The notes under the pieces were generated by a model. It saw only the letters and a list, made by a program, of their open reading frames with translations. It was not told the origin of the DNA and did not search any database. Source: CAVZZG01 sp963779685 (GTDB lineage Bacteria; Actinomycetota; Thermoleophilia; Gaiellales; F1-60-MAGs149). From it: 64,000 nt of DNA. The translations under genes and the position numbers were made by a program. Position 1 is the stretch's first letter. Each line of letters begins with the position of its first letter. Positions 44,406-54,819 of this stretch are shown here, in pieces. The stretch lies in NCBI GenBank assembly GCA_963779685.1, contig CAVZZG010000003.1, positions 1,426,001 through 1,490,000 of the forward strand, written 5' to 3'.

Positions 44406-45185
44406 CTAGACGCCGCCCTGGCGCTGGTTCCGCTCCCAGACGAGGCGGATGCCCTGCAGCGTGAGCCACGGATCGCGATGCGTGACGGTCTCGGCGTGCG
44501 GCGCTATCACCGCCGCGAGACCGCCGGTGGCGATCACGGGGCACGGACCGCCGAGCTCCCCCTGGATGCGCCGCACGATCGAGTCGACCTGACCGGCGAA
44601 CCCGAAGATCGCGCCCGACTGCATGGCCGCGACGGTCGACTTGCCGATCGCGGCCGGTGGCGCGGCCAGCTCGACCGTGACGAGGCGCGCGGCACGGGCG
44701 TTGAGCGCGTCCATCGAGACCTCGACGCCGGGCGCGATGGCGCCGCCGAGGAACTCGCCGTCGGCGGAGACGACGTCGAAGTTGGTGGACGTTCCGAAGT
44801 CGACGACGATGCAGGGGCCACCGTAGGCGACGTGGGCGGCGACCGAGTTCGCGATCCGGTCGGGCCCCACCTCGCGGGGGTTGTCGGTGCGGACCGGGAC
44901 ACCGGTCCTCACGCCCGGCCCGATCACGACCACGTCCTCGCCGGCGAGCCGGGAGAGCGCGGTCGTCCAGGCATGGACGATGCTCGGCACGGTCGAAGCC
45001 AGAGCGCCCGCCGTGACGGTGCCGGCGGCGACGCCCGCGCGACCGAGAAGTGCGGCCACGTCGACATCGAGCTCGTCGCCGGTGCGGTGGCTGCCGGTCG
45101 TGATACGCCAGTGGCGGTGGAGCTCGTCGCCGTCGAAGAGGCCGAGGACCGTCTGCGTGTTGCCGACGTCGACCGCGAGCAGCAT
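44406..45185 (-). CDS. coaX: Type III pantothenate kinase
   Basis: A 259-residue ASKHA-fold kinase for the first step of CoA synthesis. Motifs: phosphate 1 LLAVDVGNTQTVLGLFD, GPDRIANSVAAHVAYGGPCI, VDFGTSTNFDVVSADGEFLG, GGAIAPGVEVSMDAL and the adenosine loop VIATGGLAAVIAPH. The ATG overlaps the DUF2469 stop by one base (TGATG), giving coupled translation. It ends the ftsH-fol cluster, five bases from the convergent LuxR-type gene. Bacillus also has coaX beside ftsH. Confidence 0.95.
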   Translation of the reverse strand: MLLAVDVGNTQTVLGLFDGDELHRHWRITTGSHRTGDELDVDVAALLGRAGVAAGTVTAGALASTVPSIVHAWTTALSRLAGEDVVVIGPGVRTGVPVRTDNPREVGPDRIANSVAAHVAYGGPCIVVDFGTSTNFDVVSADGEFLGGAIAPGVEVSMDALNARAARLVTVELAAPPAAIGKSTVAAMQSGAIFGFAGQVDSIVRRIQGELGGPCPVIATGGLAAVIAPHAETVTHRDPWLTLQGIRLVWERNQRQGGV

Positions 45186-45523
45186 CAGCGCTCGGGCGGG
45201 CCGAAGTCGGGCGGCAGCGTGGTCGGGACGAGCTGGTCCGGCTTCAGCTCCTCGATGGTGACGTCCTGCGTGGTGTGGACGTCGGCGCGCGGGATGATCC
45301 GGCTCGGGCGGTTCTTGTCCCAGACCCAGACGTCCTCCATGGCGAGGTGGAACAACGGGTAGGAAGGCTGGTGCTCGATCCGCAGGTCGAGCTTGTTGCA
45401 GAGGTACGTCGCCTCCTGCGTCAGGACGCAGTAGCGGAACATGCCGAAGACCATCGCGTACTCGCGCTTCAGCGCGAGCTCGAGTTCGGCGTCGTACTCC
45501 TCGAGATCTTCGAGATTGGACAT
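45185..45523 (-). CDS. DUF2469 family protein
   Basis: A 112-residue acidic protein matching the actinobacterial DUF2469 family: EDLEEYDAELELALKREYAM, FRYCVLTQEATYLCNKLDL and DVWVWDKNRPSRIIPRADVH. Its function is unknown. It lies between folK and coaX in one transcription unit (gap to folK five bases, overlap with coaX one base). In this phylum the family is usually located elsewhere, so the link to folate/CoA genes may be local only. Confidence 0.8.
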   Translation of the reverse strand: MSNLEDLEEYDAELELALKREYAMVFGMFRYCVLTQEATYLCNKLDLRIEHQPSYPLFHLAMEDVWVWDKNRPSRIIPRADVHTTQDVTIEELKPDQLVPTTLPPDFGPPER

Positions 45524-45528
45524 GTGGG

Positions 45529-46032
45529 TTACCCCTCGGCCGGTGCCGTTTCAATGGTAGCGTCGGCCACGGAGCCGAGTCGCCGCACGCCCTGGTCGCC
45601 GAGCGCCTCCGCCACCGCCGTGAGCCGGGCGGAATCGATCAGCTCGAGCAGGGGGTCGAGCGCGAACCGCCGCTGCTCCAATCGCGGGTGGGGAATGTCC
45701 AGCCCGGGCTCGTGGATCGTCCGATCGCCCCACAGAAGGATGTCCAGGTCGAGGGTGCGGGGGCCGTTCGGCACACCGCGCGTGCGGCCCGCCTCCGCCT
45801 CGATCCGGTGGAGCTCGGCAAGCAGTGCGGCCGGTCCCAGCGCCGTCTGGACGAGCGCCGCGGCATTCACGAAGTCGGGCTGCTCGGGTCCGCCGACGGG
45901 TCGTGTCAGGTAGACGCCGGAGACGGCGATGACGTGCGTGCGGGAGATCGCGCCGATCTCGTCGAGGGCGTGCCTGACGGCCTGGAGCCGATCGCCGAGG
46001 TTCGCACCGATGCCGATCGCGACGCGGCTCAT
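45529..46032 (-). CDS. folK: 6-hydroxymethyl-7,8-dihydropterin pyrophosphokinase (HPPK)
   Basis: A 167-residue folate-pathway kinase transferring pyrophosphate to hydroxymethyl-dihydropterin. Conserved features are VAIGIGANLGDRLQAVRHAL, SGVYLTRPVGGPEQPDFVNA and the catalytic NGPRTLDLDILLWGD, then IPHPRLEQRRFALDPLLEL. The start overlaps the folB stop by four bases. It takes the product of FolB as substrate, so the operon order folP-folB-folK is functionally coherent. Confidence 0.95.
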   Translation of the reverse strand: MSRVAIGIGANLGDRLQAVRHALDEIGAISRTHVIAVSGVYLTRPVGGPEQPDFVNAAALVQTALGPAALLAELHRIEAEAGRTRGVPNGPRTLDLDILLWGDRTIHEPGLDIPHPRLEQRRFALDPLLELIDSARLTAVAEALGDQGVRRLGSVADATIETAPAEG

Positions 46033-46397
46033 CCGCCGCGGCGCCGCGTGACCGTGACCCCCACCGCATCGATGACCAGCGGAACGGGCGCGGACGGCTT
46101 CGACACGCGCACCGTGACCTCATCGACCGCGAACTCCGCCAGCACCACCGATGCCACCTCGTCGGCCAGGCGCTCGAGCAGCCGGTACGGACCGCCGGAG
46201 ACCACCTCGTGGGCGCGTCGTGCGACGAGCCCGTAGTCGACGGCGTCGGCCAGCTCGTCGGTGTCGCACGCGGCGTCCCGCAGCGGGATCATGCGGATGT
46301 CGAGGAAGAACCGCTGACCCAGTGCGCGCTCCTCGGGTAGCACCCCGTGATGGGCGAAGACGGCGAGGCCCTCGATCGCGACCTCCACCTCCCTCAT
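46029..46397 (-). CDS. folB: Dihydroneopterin aldolase
   Basis: A 122-residue aldolase releasing glycolaldehyde from dihydroneopterin. Seen are VAIEGLAVFAHHGVLPEERA, DTDELADAVDYGLVARRAHE, YRLLERLADEVASVVLAEF and VTVRVSKPSAPVP. The ATG overlaps the folP stop (ATGA) and the stop overlaps folK. All three genes are in strict translational coupling. Confidence 0.95.
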   Translation of the reverse strand: MREVEVAIEGLAVFAHHGVLPEERALGQRFFLDIRMIPLRDAACDTDELADAVDYGLVARRAHEVVSGGPYRLLERLADEVASVVLAEFAVDEVTVRVSKPSAPVPLVIDAVGVTVTRRRGG

Positions 46398-47227
46398 CGG
46401 ATGGCCCCTCCCGCGGCCAGCGCGTCGCGGTGCACGCCCACGTCGTGCACGCGGAGCATCCACGCACCGCGTCGCACCGCCTCCAGGTTGGCGCCGATCG
46501 TGGCGGCCGTTCGATCGCGTTCCATGTCCCCCATGATGCGGCCGAGGAAGCTCTTGCGCGACAGTCCGACCAGGACCGGGCAACCGCAGCGCCGGTCGAG
46601 CTCGTCGAGGCTGGCCAGCAACGCGAGGTTGTGGTCGAGGTTCTTGCCGAACCCGATGCCCGGATCGACCGCGATCCGCTCCCGCGGTACGCCGGCACCG
46701 CAGGCTCGCTCGACCCGCTCGAACAACCAGTCGCCGACCTCCGCCACCACGTCGTCGTACCGCGGATCGATCTGCATGGTGCGGGGCGTGCCGAGCATGT
46801 GCATCAGGCACAGGTCGACACCGCTGTCGGCGACCAGCGCTGCCATCGCGGGGTCGGACAGGGCCGTGACGTCATTGACCATCGTCGCGCCGGCCCGGAT
46901 GGCCCGCTCGGCGACGGCGGCCTTCGAGGTGTCGATCGAGATCGGGACGTCGCTGATGGCCCTGATGCGAGTCACCACGCCGATCACCCGGTGGAGCTCC
47001 TCGTCGAGGCCGATCCCATCCGATCCGGGCCGTGTGGACTCGCCGCCGACATCGACGACGTGAGCGCCCTCGGCGACGTGCCGCAGGCCTTCGGCGACCG
47101 CGTCGTCCTCGCTCAGGAACCGGCCGCCGTCCGAGAACGAGTCCGGGGTCACGTTCACGACCCCCATCAGGGCCGGCACCGGGAACCGCTCGCGGAGGGA
47201 GGTCACGGGCGCACCATGACGGACCAC
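46394..47227 (-). CDS. folP: Dihydropteroate synthase
   Basis: A 277-residue TIM-barrel enzyme that joins pABA with the pterin pyrophosphate; target of sulfonamides. Signatures seen are MGVVNVTPDSFSDGGRF, VDVGGESTRPGSDG, ISIDTSKAAVAERAI, VNDVTALSDP, DPGIGFGKNLDHNL and LVGLSRKSFLGRIMGD. The start is the GTG at 47227 or the GTG at 47206. It lies 20 bp after ftsH; folE (GTP cyclohydrolase I), which often sits between the two in actinobacteria, is absent. Confidence 0.95.
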   Translation of the reverse strand: MVRHGAPVTSLRERFPVPALMGVVNVTPDSFSDGGRFLSEDDAVAEGLRHVAEGAHVVDVGGESTRPGSDGIGLDEELHRVIGVVTRIRAISDVPISIDTSKAAVAERAIRAGATMVNDVTALSDPAMAALVADSGVDLCLMHMLGTPRTMQIDPRYDDVVAEVGDWLFERVERACGAGVPRERIAVDPGIGFGKNLDHNLALLASLDELDRRCGCPVLVGLSRKSFLGRIMGDMERDRTAATIGANLEAVRRGAWMLRVHDVGVHRDALAAGGAIR

Positions 47228-47247
47228 GTCCGCGTCGATGCCCCGAC

Positions 47248-49200
<1,953 letters not shown>

Positions 49201-49220
49201 AGGCACTCCACTGAGTGACG

Positions 49221-49242
49221 AAAAAGCGGCCTGGGGGCCGCT
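49221..49242 (-). terminator. Rho-independent terminator between the molybdoenzyme gene and ftsH
   Basis: On the minus strand AGCGGCC-CCCA-GGCCGCT forms a 7-bp GC-rich stem with a four-base loop followed by TTTT. It is the clearest intrinsic terminator in the window. It would stop transcripts arriving from the molybdopterin oxidoreductase about 20 bases before the ftsH start, or act as an attenuator in the ftsH leader. Confidence 0.75.
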
Positions 49243-49298
49243 CGACCTGTTCGGATCCTACCACGCGGCATGCGATTTGCCTGCTCCCGGGCACGGGC

Positions 49299-51323
49299 TC
49301 AGACCGCGCTGACCTCGACCCGGTTGTCGTGGAACGTCGGCCCGCCGCCGAGGTCGGTATCGCGTTCCGGCGTGCAGGCGTTCACGTTCGAACCGCCGGG
49401 CGAGAGCCGGGGCCACTGGGTCTTGAGCGTGAAGCAGACCCCGGGACGGGCGGCGTCGTTCACCTCCAGCGTGGCCAGCCAGCCGCCACGGTCGTTGTGG
49501 CATCGCACCTGCGCGCCCGAGGCCAGCCCGCGGGCGGCCGCGTCGACCGGGTTCAGGTACAGCGTCGGCGGGCCCTGCTTCTGCCGGTGCCAGTCGAGCT
49601 GGGCGAACGTCGAGTTGAGGAAGAACCGGCCCGCCGGGGCGAGGAGCACCAGCGGGAACCGGGTCGCGAGTGCGGCATCGGCCGCCTCGTGCGGCGGGAC
49701 GTAGGTCGGCAGGGGATCGTGCCCCGCATCGGCCAGGGACTGCGACCACAGCTCGACCGTGCCGCTGGCCGTGGGGAAGCCGCCGGCGGCGAACGGCGCC
49801 GTCCCCTCGGGCGGCCCGACGCGCGCGAACCCGTTCACCCGCAACTGGTCGAGGTCGACTCCGGCCCCGTCGCACAGCTCGCGCGCGAAGGCCATGTCGG
49901 AGATCTGCAGTGCGGGGTGATCCCCGCCGAGTCGCCGCACCAGGCGCCGGAAGATCTCGCTGTTGGGCAGGCACTCGCCGGGCGCAGCCACCGCCGGCTC
50001 GTTCCACGACACGTACAGGTGCCCGTAGGAGTCGTGGAGATCGGCGTGCTCGGGCTGCATCGTGGCCGGCAGCAGCACGTCCGCGTACTCGCAGGTGTCG
50101 GTCCGGCGCTGCTCGAGCACGACGGTGAAGAGATCGCTGCGCGCCAGCCCGCGGCGCACGCGCGCCTGGTCGGGCGACGTCGCCGCCGGGTTGCAGTTGA
50201 ACACCACGAGCGACGTGACCGGTGGGTCGTCGAGCTCGAGCAGGGCATGGCCGAGCCGGGACATGTTGACCGTGCGCACCCGCGGGTACCGGACGCCCGC
50301 GGCCTTCGCCCCCGCCGATCCGTCGAAGTCGGGGAAGTGCCCGCCGGTCAGGCCGGCCACGCCGCCGCCGACGTGGCGCCAGTCTCCGGTCAGGGCCGGA
50401 ATCGACATGATGGCCCGGACGGCAGCCCCGGCCCCGCCGTGTCGCTGCAGGCCCAGGCCCACGCTGATCGCGGAGGGCCGGGTCGTCGCGAGTCGCTCGC
50501 CGAGCGACCGGATCGCACCGGGCTCCAGCGAGCAGATCTCGGCGGCGCGCTCGACCGGCCAGTCGTCGAGCCGGCGCTCCAGCTCGGGCCAGCCCGTAGC
50601 GTGCGCCGCGAGCCACTCCCGATCGCAGCCGCCGGCGTCGCGGATGACCCGCATCAACGCGATGGCCATCGCCGCATCGGTGCCGGGCGCCGGCGCGATG
50701 TGCTCGTCGCAGCGCTCGGCGGTGCCCGAGCGAAGCGGGTCGATGCACACGACGTGGGCACCCTGCCGCTGCGCGGCCAAGACGTACTTCCACACGTGCA
50801 TCCCGGTCGAGAGCGGGTTCGATCCCCACATCACGATCAGGCGCGCGCCGGCCAGGCTCTCGGGGTCGATGGAGACGCTACCGCCGATCGTCGCCTTCGC
50901 GGCCGCCCGCCACGCCGCCGTGCAGATGGTCGTCTCGAGACGCGATGTACCGAGCGAGTACAGCAGCCGCTGCGGGAACCCGAAGCCCTGGATCATGCCC
51001 ATGGTGCCGGCGAAGAAGAACGGCAGCACCGACTCGCCGCCGTGCTCGTCGATCGAGCGCTGCAGCCCGCCGGCGGCCTCGTCCAGAGCCTCGTCCCACG
51101 TCGCCTGCACCAGCCGTCCGCCGGTCCGCACCATCGGGTGCAGCAGCCGCTCTCCGTGCAGGTGGTCCAGGTATCGATTCACCTTCCCGCAGAGCGCACC
51201 GGCCGTGAAGGGCTGGGCCTTGTTGCCGCGCAACTCCACCACCCGGCCGTCCTCGACACCCACCACCCACGAGCACGTGTCCGGACAGTCGAGCGGACAG
51301 CAACCGATGACCGAAACCGCCAC
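49299..51323 (-). CDS. Molybdopterin-dependent oxidoreductase (Mo-bisPGD family)
   Basis: A 674-residue enzyme of the DMSO-reductase superfamily. The N-terminal iron-sulfur site reads CPLDCPDTC with a further Cys in GALCGKVNRYL. Cofactor segments follow (MWGSNPLSTGMHVWKYV, VCIDPLRSGTAERCDEHIAP, VVFNCNPAATSPDQ), and the C-terminal ADCbl-like domain ends with NDRGGWLATLEVN. No Tat signal is present, so it is cytoplasmic. No partner subunit is adjacent. TICTAAWRAA holds a Cys in the area where a metal ligand is expected. Substrate unknown; candidates include formate-like or sulfur compounds. GTG start at 51323. It interrupts the usual hpt-ftsH adjacency. Confidence 0.88.
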   Translation of the reverse strand: MAVSVIGCCPLDCPDTCSWVVGVEDGRVVELRGNKAQPFTAGALCGKVNRYLDHLHGERLLHPMVRTGGRLVQATWDEALDEAAGGLQRSIDEHGGESVLPFFFAGTMGMIQGFGFPQRLLYSLGTSRLETTICTAAWRAAAKATIGGSVSIDPESLAGARLIVMWGSNPLSTGMHVWKYVLAAQRQGAHVVCIDPLRSGTAERCDEHIAPAPGTDAAMAIALMRVIRDAGGCDREWLAAHATGWPELERRLDDWPVERAAEICSLEPGAIRSLGERLATTRPSAISVGLGLQRHGGAGAAVRAIMSIPALTGDWRHVGGGVAGLTGGHFPDFDGSAGAKAAGVRYPRVRTVNMSRLGHALLELDDPPVTSLVVFNCNPAATSPDQARVRRGLARSDLFTVVLEQRRTDTCEYADVLLPATMQPEHADLHDSYGHLYVSWNEPAVAAPGECLPNSEIFRRLVRRLGGDHPALQISDMAFARELCDGAGVDLDQLRVNGFARVGPPEGTAPFAAGGFPTASGTVELWSQSLADAGHDPLPTYVPPHEAADAALATRFPLVLLAPAGRFFLNSTFAQLDWHRQKQGPPTLYLNPVDAAARGLASGAQVRCHNDRGGWLATLEVNDAARPGVCFTLKTQWPRLSPGGSNVNACTPERDTDLGGGPTFHDNRVEVSAV

Positions 51324-51349
51324 CCGAGAAGCGTAACGCGGCCCTGACG

Positions 51350-51892
51350 CTACGCGAGCTTCAGCACGGCCACGTCGCGGAGGTTGCGGAACTGCTCGGC
51401 GTAGTCGAGGCCGTAGCCGATCACGAACCGGTCCGGGATCTCGAACCCGACGTACCGGACGGGGATGTCGACCTCGCGCCGCTCGGGCTTGGTGAGGAGC
51501 GCGCAGATCTCGAGCGATGCGGGCCGGCGGGCCTGGAGGCTGCGCAGCAGGTACGACAGGGTCAGGCCCGAGTCGACGATGTCCTCGACGACGATCACGT
51601 CGCGGCCCTCGATGGTCGCCTCGAGGTCCTTCACGATCCGGACGATCCCCGACGACTCCGTGCCCGAGCCGTAGGACGAGATCGCCATGAAGTCGACCTC
51701 CACCGGCAGGTCGATGTGGCGGACGAGGTCGCCGAGGAACACGAAGGCGCCCTTCAGCACGCAGACGAACAGCGGTGATCGGCCGGCGTAGTCGCGCTCG
51801 ATCTCGGCGCCGAGCTCGCGGATGCGCGACTGCAGTGCCGCTTCCTCGATCAGCGTCTCGGCGATCAGGCCTTCGGGGTCGAGCCCTCGCAT
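51350..51892 (-). CDS. hpt: Hypoxanthine phosphoribosyltransferase
   Basis: A 180-residue purine-salvage enzyme. It has the PRPP-binding motif VIVVEDIVDSGLTLSYLL, the flexible-loop SSYGSGTESSGIV and the C-terminal DRFVIGYGLDYAEQFRNL. ATG at 51892; the first 28 bp overlap the tilS 3' end, so the two are tightly coupled. The tilS-hpt-ftsH order is conserved widely in Gram-positives, here with the molybdoenzyme inserted. Confidence 0.94.
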   Translation of the reverse strand: MRGLDPEGLIAETLIEEAALQSRIRELGAEIERDYAGRSPLFVCVLKGAFVFLGDLVRHIDLPVEVDFMAISSYGSGTESSGIVRIVKDLEATIEGRDVIVVEDIVDSGLTLSYLLRSLQARRPASLEICALLTKPERREVDIPVRYVGFEIPDRFVIGYGLDYAEQFRNLRDVAVLKLA

Positions 51893-52749
51893 GCCGCTGG
51901 ATCGTAGATGAACCGCAGTCGGCCCCGGTCGCGCTCGGCGTGGTGCCCCCCTGGCAGTGTCCGGAGCTCGCGCCCGGCCCGGCCGAGGGCGCGCAGTGCC
52001 TCGGTGTCGCGGTGCTGGACGCGCACGCCGGCGCGGCCGGCGGCGAGGCGGATGGCCGCTCGCTGCAGTGCCGGGTGGGCCGCCTGGAGCCGGTCGAGCT
52101 CGATCGAGCCATCGGCTTCCACCAGTTCCACTGCGAGCCCGTCGACGAGGTCGCGCTCGTCGCACAGCAGGTCGGCGGTGCGGGCGATGTTCCGCACCGC
52201 TGCCGGGTTGAGGGCCTCCAGCTCGGGCACGACGGCGGCCCGGATACGGTTGCGCGCGTGGCGGCGATCCGAGTTCGTCGCGTCCTCGCGCCAGGTCTCC
52301 CCCGCGGCCCGAAGCTCCGCCCGCACCTCGTCGCGGGTGAGGTCGATCAGTGGCCGCGTCCACTGGCCGTCGTCACGGCAGAGCACGGCCAAGGCCCGCG
52401 TCCCACCCGACGTGGCGAGCCGGTAGAGCGCGGTCTCGGCCCGGTCGCTGGCGGTATGCCCGGTCGCGATCGAGTCGCCGCCGGCCGCGGCCGCGGCCGC
52501 GGCGCGGCGCACGTCGCGGAGCCGTGCCTCGAGATTCGAGTCTCCCTCGACCCGGCCATCGACCACCTCGATCGGCACGCCCAGGCGGGCGCAGAGCTTG
52601 CGGCAGAAGGCCTCGTCGGCGTCGGACTCCGCGTCGCGGCGGCCGTGGTTGACGTGCAGGGCTCGCACGTCAAGACCGGCCGCCACCAGCCGGTGGAGCA
52701 GCAGCGTCGAGTCGGCGCCGCCCGACACCAGGGCGAGCATGCGCGTCAC
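51865..52749 (-). CDS. tilS: tRNA(Ile)-lysidine synthase
   Basis: A 294-residue N-type PP-loop ATPase. The P-loop reads ALVSGGADSTLLLHRL (commonly SGGVDS). The family segments HVNHGRRDAESDADEAFCRK, IATGHTASDRAETALYRL and REDATNSDRRHARNRIRAAV are present. It modifies C34 of tRNA-Ile2 to lysidine. It is short: the C-terminal substrate domain of E. coli TilS is mostly missing, as in some other bacteria. GTG start at 52749, overlapping the upstream gene's stop. Confidence 0.93.
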   Translation of the reverse strand: MTRMLALVSGGADSTLLLHRLVAAGLDVRALHVNHGRRDAESDADEAFCRKLCARLGVPIEVVDGRVEGDSNLEARLRDVRRAAAAAAAGGDSIATGHTASDRAETALYRLATSGGTRALAVLCRDDGQWTRPLIDLTRDEVRAELRAAGETWREDATNSDRRHARNRIRAAVVPELEALNPAAVRNIARTADLLCDERDLVDGLAVELVEADGSIELDRLQAAHPALQRAAIRLAAGRAGVRVQHRDTEALRALGRAGRELRTLPGGHHAERDRGRLRFIYDPAACEGSTPKA

Positions 52750-53171
52750 GGGTCGCCCTGCGAGCGCACGAGCCGCGTGGCGTACGTCGTGCCGAGCTCG
52801 ATGTACCGCGCGTGCAGTGCCTCGGCCCTCGGCTCGTCGCCGGCCTCGCGAGCCGCCTCCATCTCCGCCACGATCACCGCGAGCCGGTTCTCGAGCCGCG
52901 TGAGCAGAGCGGCCTCGCCCCCTTCGCCCGGAGGCGCCGTGCCCGCCCGCCGCTCGAGCCAGGGCCGCCAGACGCCGTAGAGACGGGCCAGCCGGTCATC
53001 GCCCGGAGCGCCGGCGGCGAGCACGGCCAGAGCGGACGCCGCCCGGCCCGGGCCGCCGGCTTCATCGTCGGCCGCGGCAACCACGGCATCCGAGTTGTCG
53101 AGGAACGAGAACCCGGCGGTGCCGTCCAGGGCGAGCCGGGCGGCGGCGAGCTCCAGGATCCGGTCGTCCAC
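52746..53171 (-). CDS. Hypothetical protein upstream of tilS
   Basis: A 141-residue protein rich in Ala, Leu and Glu with two long predicted helices (RLARLYGVWRPWLERRAG; ALLTRLENRLAVIVAEMEAA continuing to EALHARYIELGTTY). No signal or membrane segment. I do not recognise the family. GTG start at 53171. It overlaps tilS by four bases, so it heads the tilS-hpt unit. Its 5' end lies 48 bp from the divergent BtpA gene. Confidence 0.65.
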   Translation of the reverse strand: MDDRILELAAARLALDGTAGFSFLDNSDAVVAAADDEAGGPGRAASALAVLAAGAPGDDRLARLYGVWRPWLERRAGTAPPGEGGEAALLTRLENRLAVIVAEMEAAREAGDEPRAEALHARYIELGTTYATRLVRSQGDP

Positions 53172-53219
53172 CCGGCATAGCTTGCCAACGGGCGGGCCGC
53201 CCGGCTACGGTTGCCGCGG

Positions 53220-54053
53220 ATGACTCAACCCGACGCGATCATGGAGTCCATCTTCGGCGTCGTCAAACCGCTCATCGGCGTCGTCCACCTGCTCGCGCTG
53301 CCGGGTTCGTCCTCCTTCGACCGGGACGCCGGCATGCGTCCGATCCTCGCGGCGGCCGCCCGCGACACCGAGACGCTGATCACCGCCGGCGTCGACGGCG
53401 TCATCTTCTGCAACGGCGGCGATCGCCCCTACCGCGTCGACGTCGGAACGGAGCAGGCCACCGGCATGGCGGCCGTCATCGGCGAGCTGCGCACGATGCT
53501 GACGCTGCCGTTCGGGATCGACATGCTGTGGGATCCGATGGCGTCGCTGGCGGTCGCCAAGGCCGTCGAAGCCCGCTTCGTGCGCGAGGTGTTCGTCGGC
53601 GTGTTCGAGTCGGACATGGGCCAGCTCCGCCCGGATCCCGGCGGGGCATTCAGCTACCGCCACATGATCGGCGCCGACGACATCGCCGTGTTCACGAACC
53701 TGACACCCGAGTTCGCCTCGCCGCTCGGCACCCGGACGGTCGCCGACCGCGCCCAGGGAGCCCGCTTCTTCGGCTGCACGGCGGTCATGATCTCCGGGCC
53801 GCGCGCCGGCGAGCCGTTCCGGTCGAGCGATCTCGACGACGCCCGCGCCGCCGTGCCCGACATCCCGGTGATCGCGAACACGGGCATCCGCCACGACACC
53901 GCGGAGCGGATCCTCGAGACGGCGGACGGCATCGTCGTGGGCACCGCCCTGAAGATCGCCGGGCAGACCGCGAACCGCATCGATCCCGAGCGGGCGCGCC
54001 AGATGGTCGAGCTGACCGCCAATGCCCGCGCCCACCACCTGGAACGCCGGTGA
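53220..54053 (+). CDS. BtpA/SgcQ family TIM-barrel protein
   Basis: A 277-residue protein matching the BtpA family: KPLIGVVHLLALPGSSSF, GVDGVIFCNGGDRPY, VREVFVGVFESDMGQLRPDP, and the phosphate-binding C-terminal IPVIANTGIRHDTAERILE and VGTALKIAG. Named for a cyanobacterial photosystem I factor, the family occurs widely and the general role is not known; the fold suggests a phosphosugar aldolase or isomerase. ATG at 53220 preferred over TTG at 53211. It overlaps the next gene by four bases. Confidence 0.8.
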   Translation: MTQPDAIMESIFGVVKPLIGVVHLLALPGSSSFDRDAGMRPILAAAARDTETLITAGVDGVIFCNGGDRPYRVDVGTEQATGMAAVIGELRTMLTLPFGIDMLWDPMASLAVAKAVEARFVREVFVGVFESDMGQLRPDPGGAFSYRHMIGADDIAVFTNLTPEFASPLGTRTVADRAQGARFFGCTAVMISGPRAGEPFRSSDLDDARAAVPDIPVIANTGIRHDTAERILETADGIVVGTALKIAGQTANRIDPERARQMVELTANARAHHLERR

Positions 54054-54814
54054 CCGTCCTCACGGAGACCCGCGAGCACGTCGCCATCTGCACGCTCAAC
54101 CGTCCCGAGCGGCTGAACGCGATCGACCTCGAGACCTACGACGGCATCATGGCCTTCGCCGCCGCCGTGCAGGCCGACGACGCCGTCTGGATCGGGATCA
54201 TCACGGGGGCCGGCGAGCGCGCCTTCAGCGCGGGTGCCGACCTCAAGAAGCTGCCCGGCCAGATGGCCGAACGCGGCCGCGACACGGCGCCCCCGTGGCC
54301 GATCGGCTTCGCCCGCCAGGGCCTCGCCAAACCGCTGATCGCAGCCGTCAACGGGCTCGCGTACGGCGGTGGCATGGAGCTCGCCCTCGCCTGCGACCTG
54401 CGGGTCATGGCACCCGGTGCCGTGATGGCGCTTCCGGAGCCGAAGCGCGGCCTGATCCCGGGCTGGGGCGGTACCCAGCTGCTCCCCCGCCTCCTGCCCC
54501 GGGCAGTCGCGCTCGAGCTGCTCTACACCGGGCGCGACATCGCCGCCGACGAGGCGCTCGCCCGCGGACTCTGCAATCGCATCGCCGACGACGCCCTCGA
54601 CGGCGCGCTCGCGCTGGCGGAGGAGATCTGCGCGAACGCGCCGACGTCCGTGCGGTCGGTGCGGGAAGCCGTCGAACGGGGAGCGCAACTGCCGCTCGCG
54701 GACGGGATCGCGATCGAGGACGAGCTCATGCAGCGCACCTGGACGACCGCCGACAGCGCCGAGGGCGTCGCTGCCTTCATCGAGAAGCGGCCGCCGATCT
54801 GGCCGGGGAGGTGA
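54050..54814 (+). CDS. Enoyl-CoA hydratase/isomerase family protein
   Basis: A 254-residue crotonase. Oxyanion-hole and catalytic segments are present: CTLNRPERLNAIDLETYDG, ERAFSAGADLKKL, AVNGLAYGGGMELALACDLR and PEPKRGLIPGWGGTQLLPR, with Glu in the expected position. It could hydrate enoyl-CoAs in fatty-acid or amino-acid breakdown. It is the middle gene of a coupled BtpA-like/crotonase/acyl-CoA ligase unit. GTG start overlaps the BtpA stop. Confidence 0.9.
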   Translation: MTVLTETREHVAICTLNRPERLNAIDLETYDGIMAFAAAVQADDAVWIGIITGAGERAFSAGADLKKLPGQMAERGRDTAPPWPIGFARQGLAKPLIAAVNGLAYGGGMELALACDLRVMAPGAVMALPEPKRGLIPGWGGTQLLPRLLPRAVALELLYTGRDIAADEALARGLCNRIADDALDGALALAEEICANAPTSVRSVREAVERGAQLPLADGIAIEDELMQRTWTTADSAEGVAAFIEKRPPIWPGR

Positions 54815-54819
54815 GCCGG

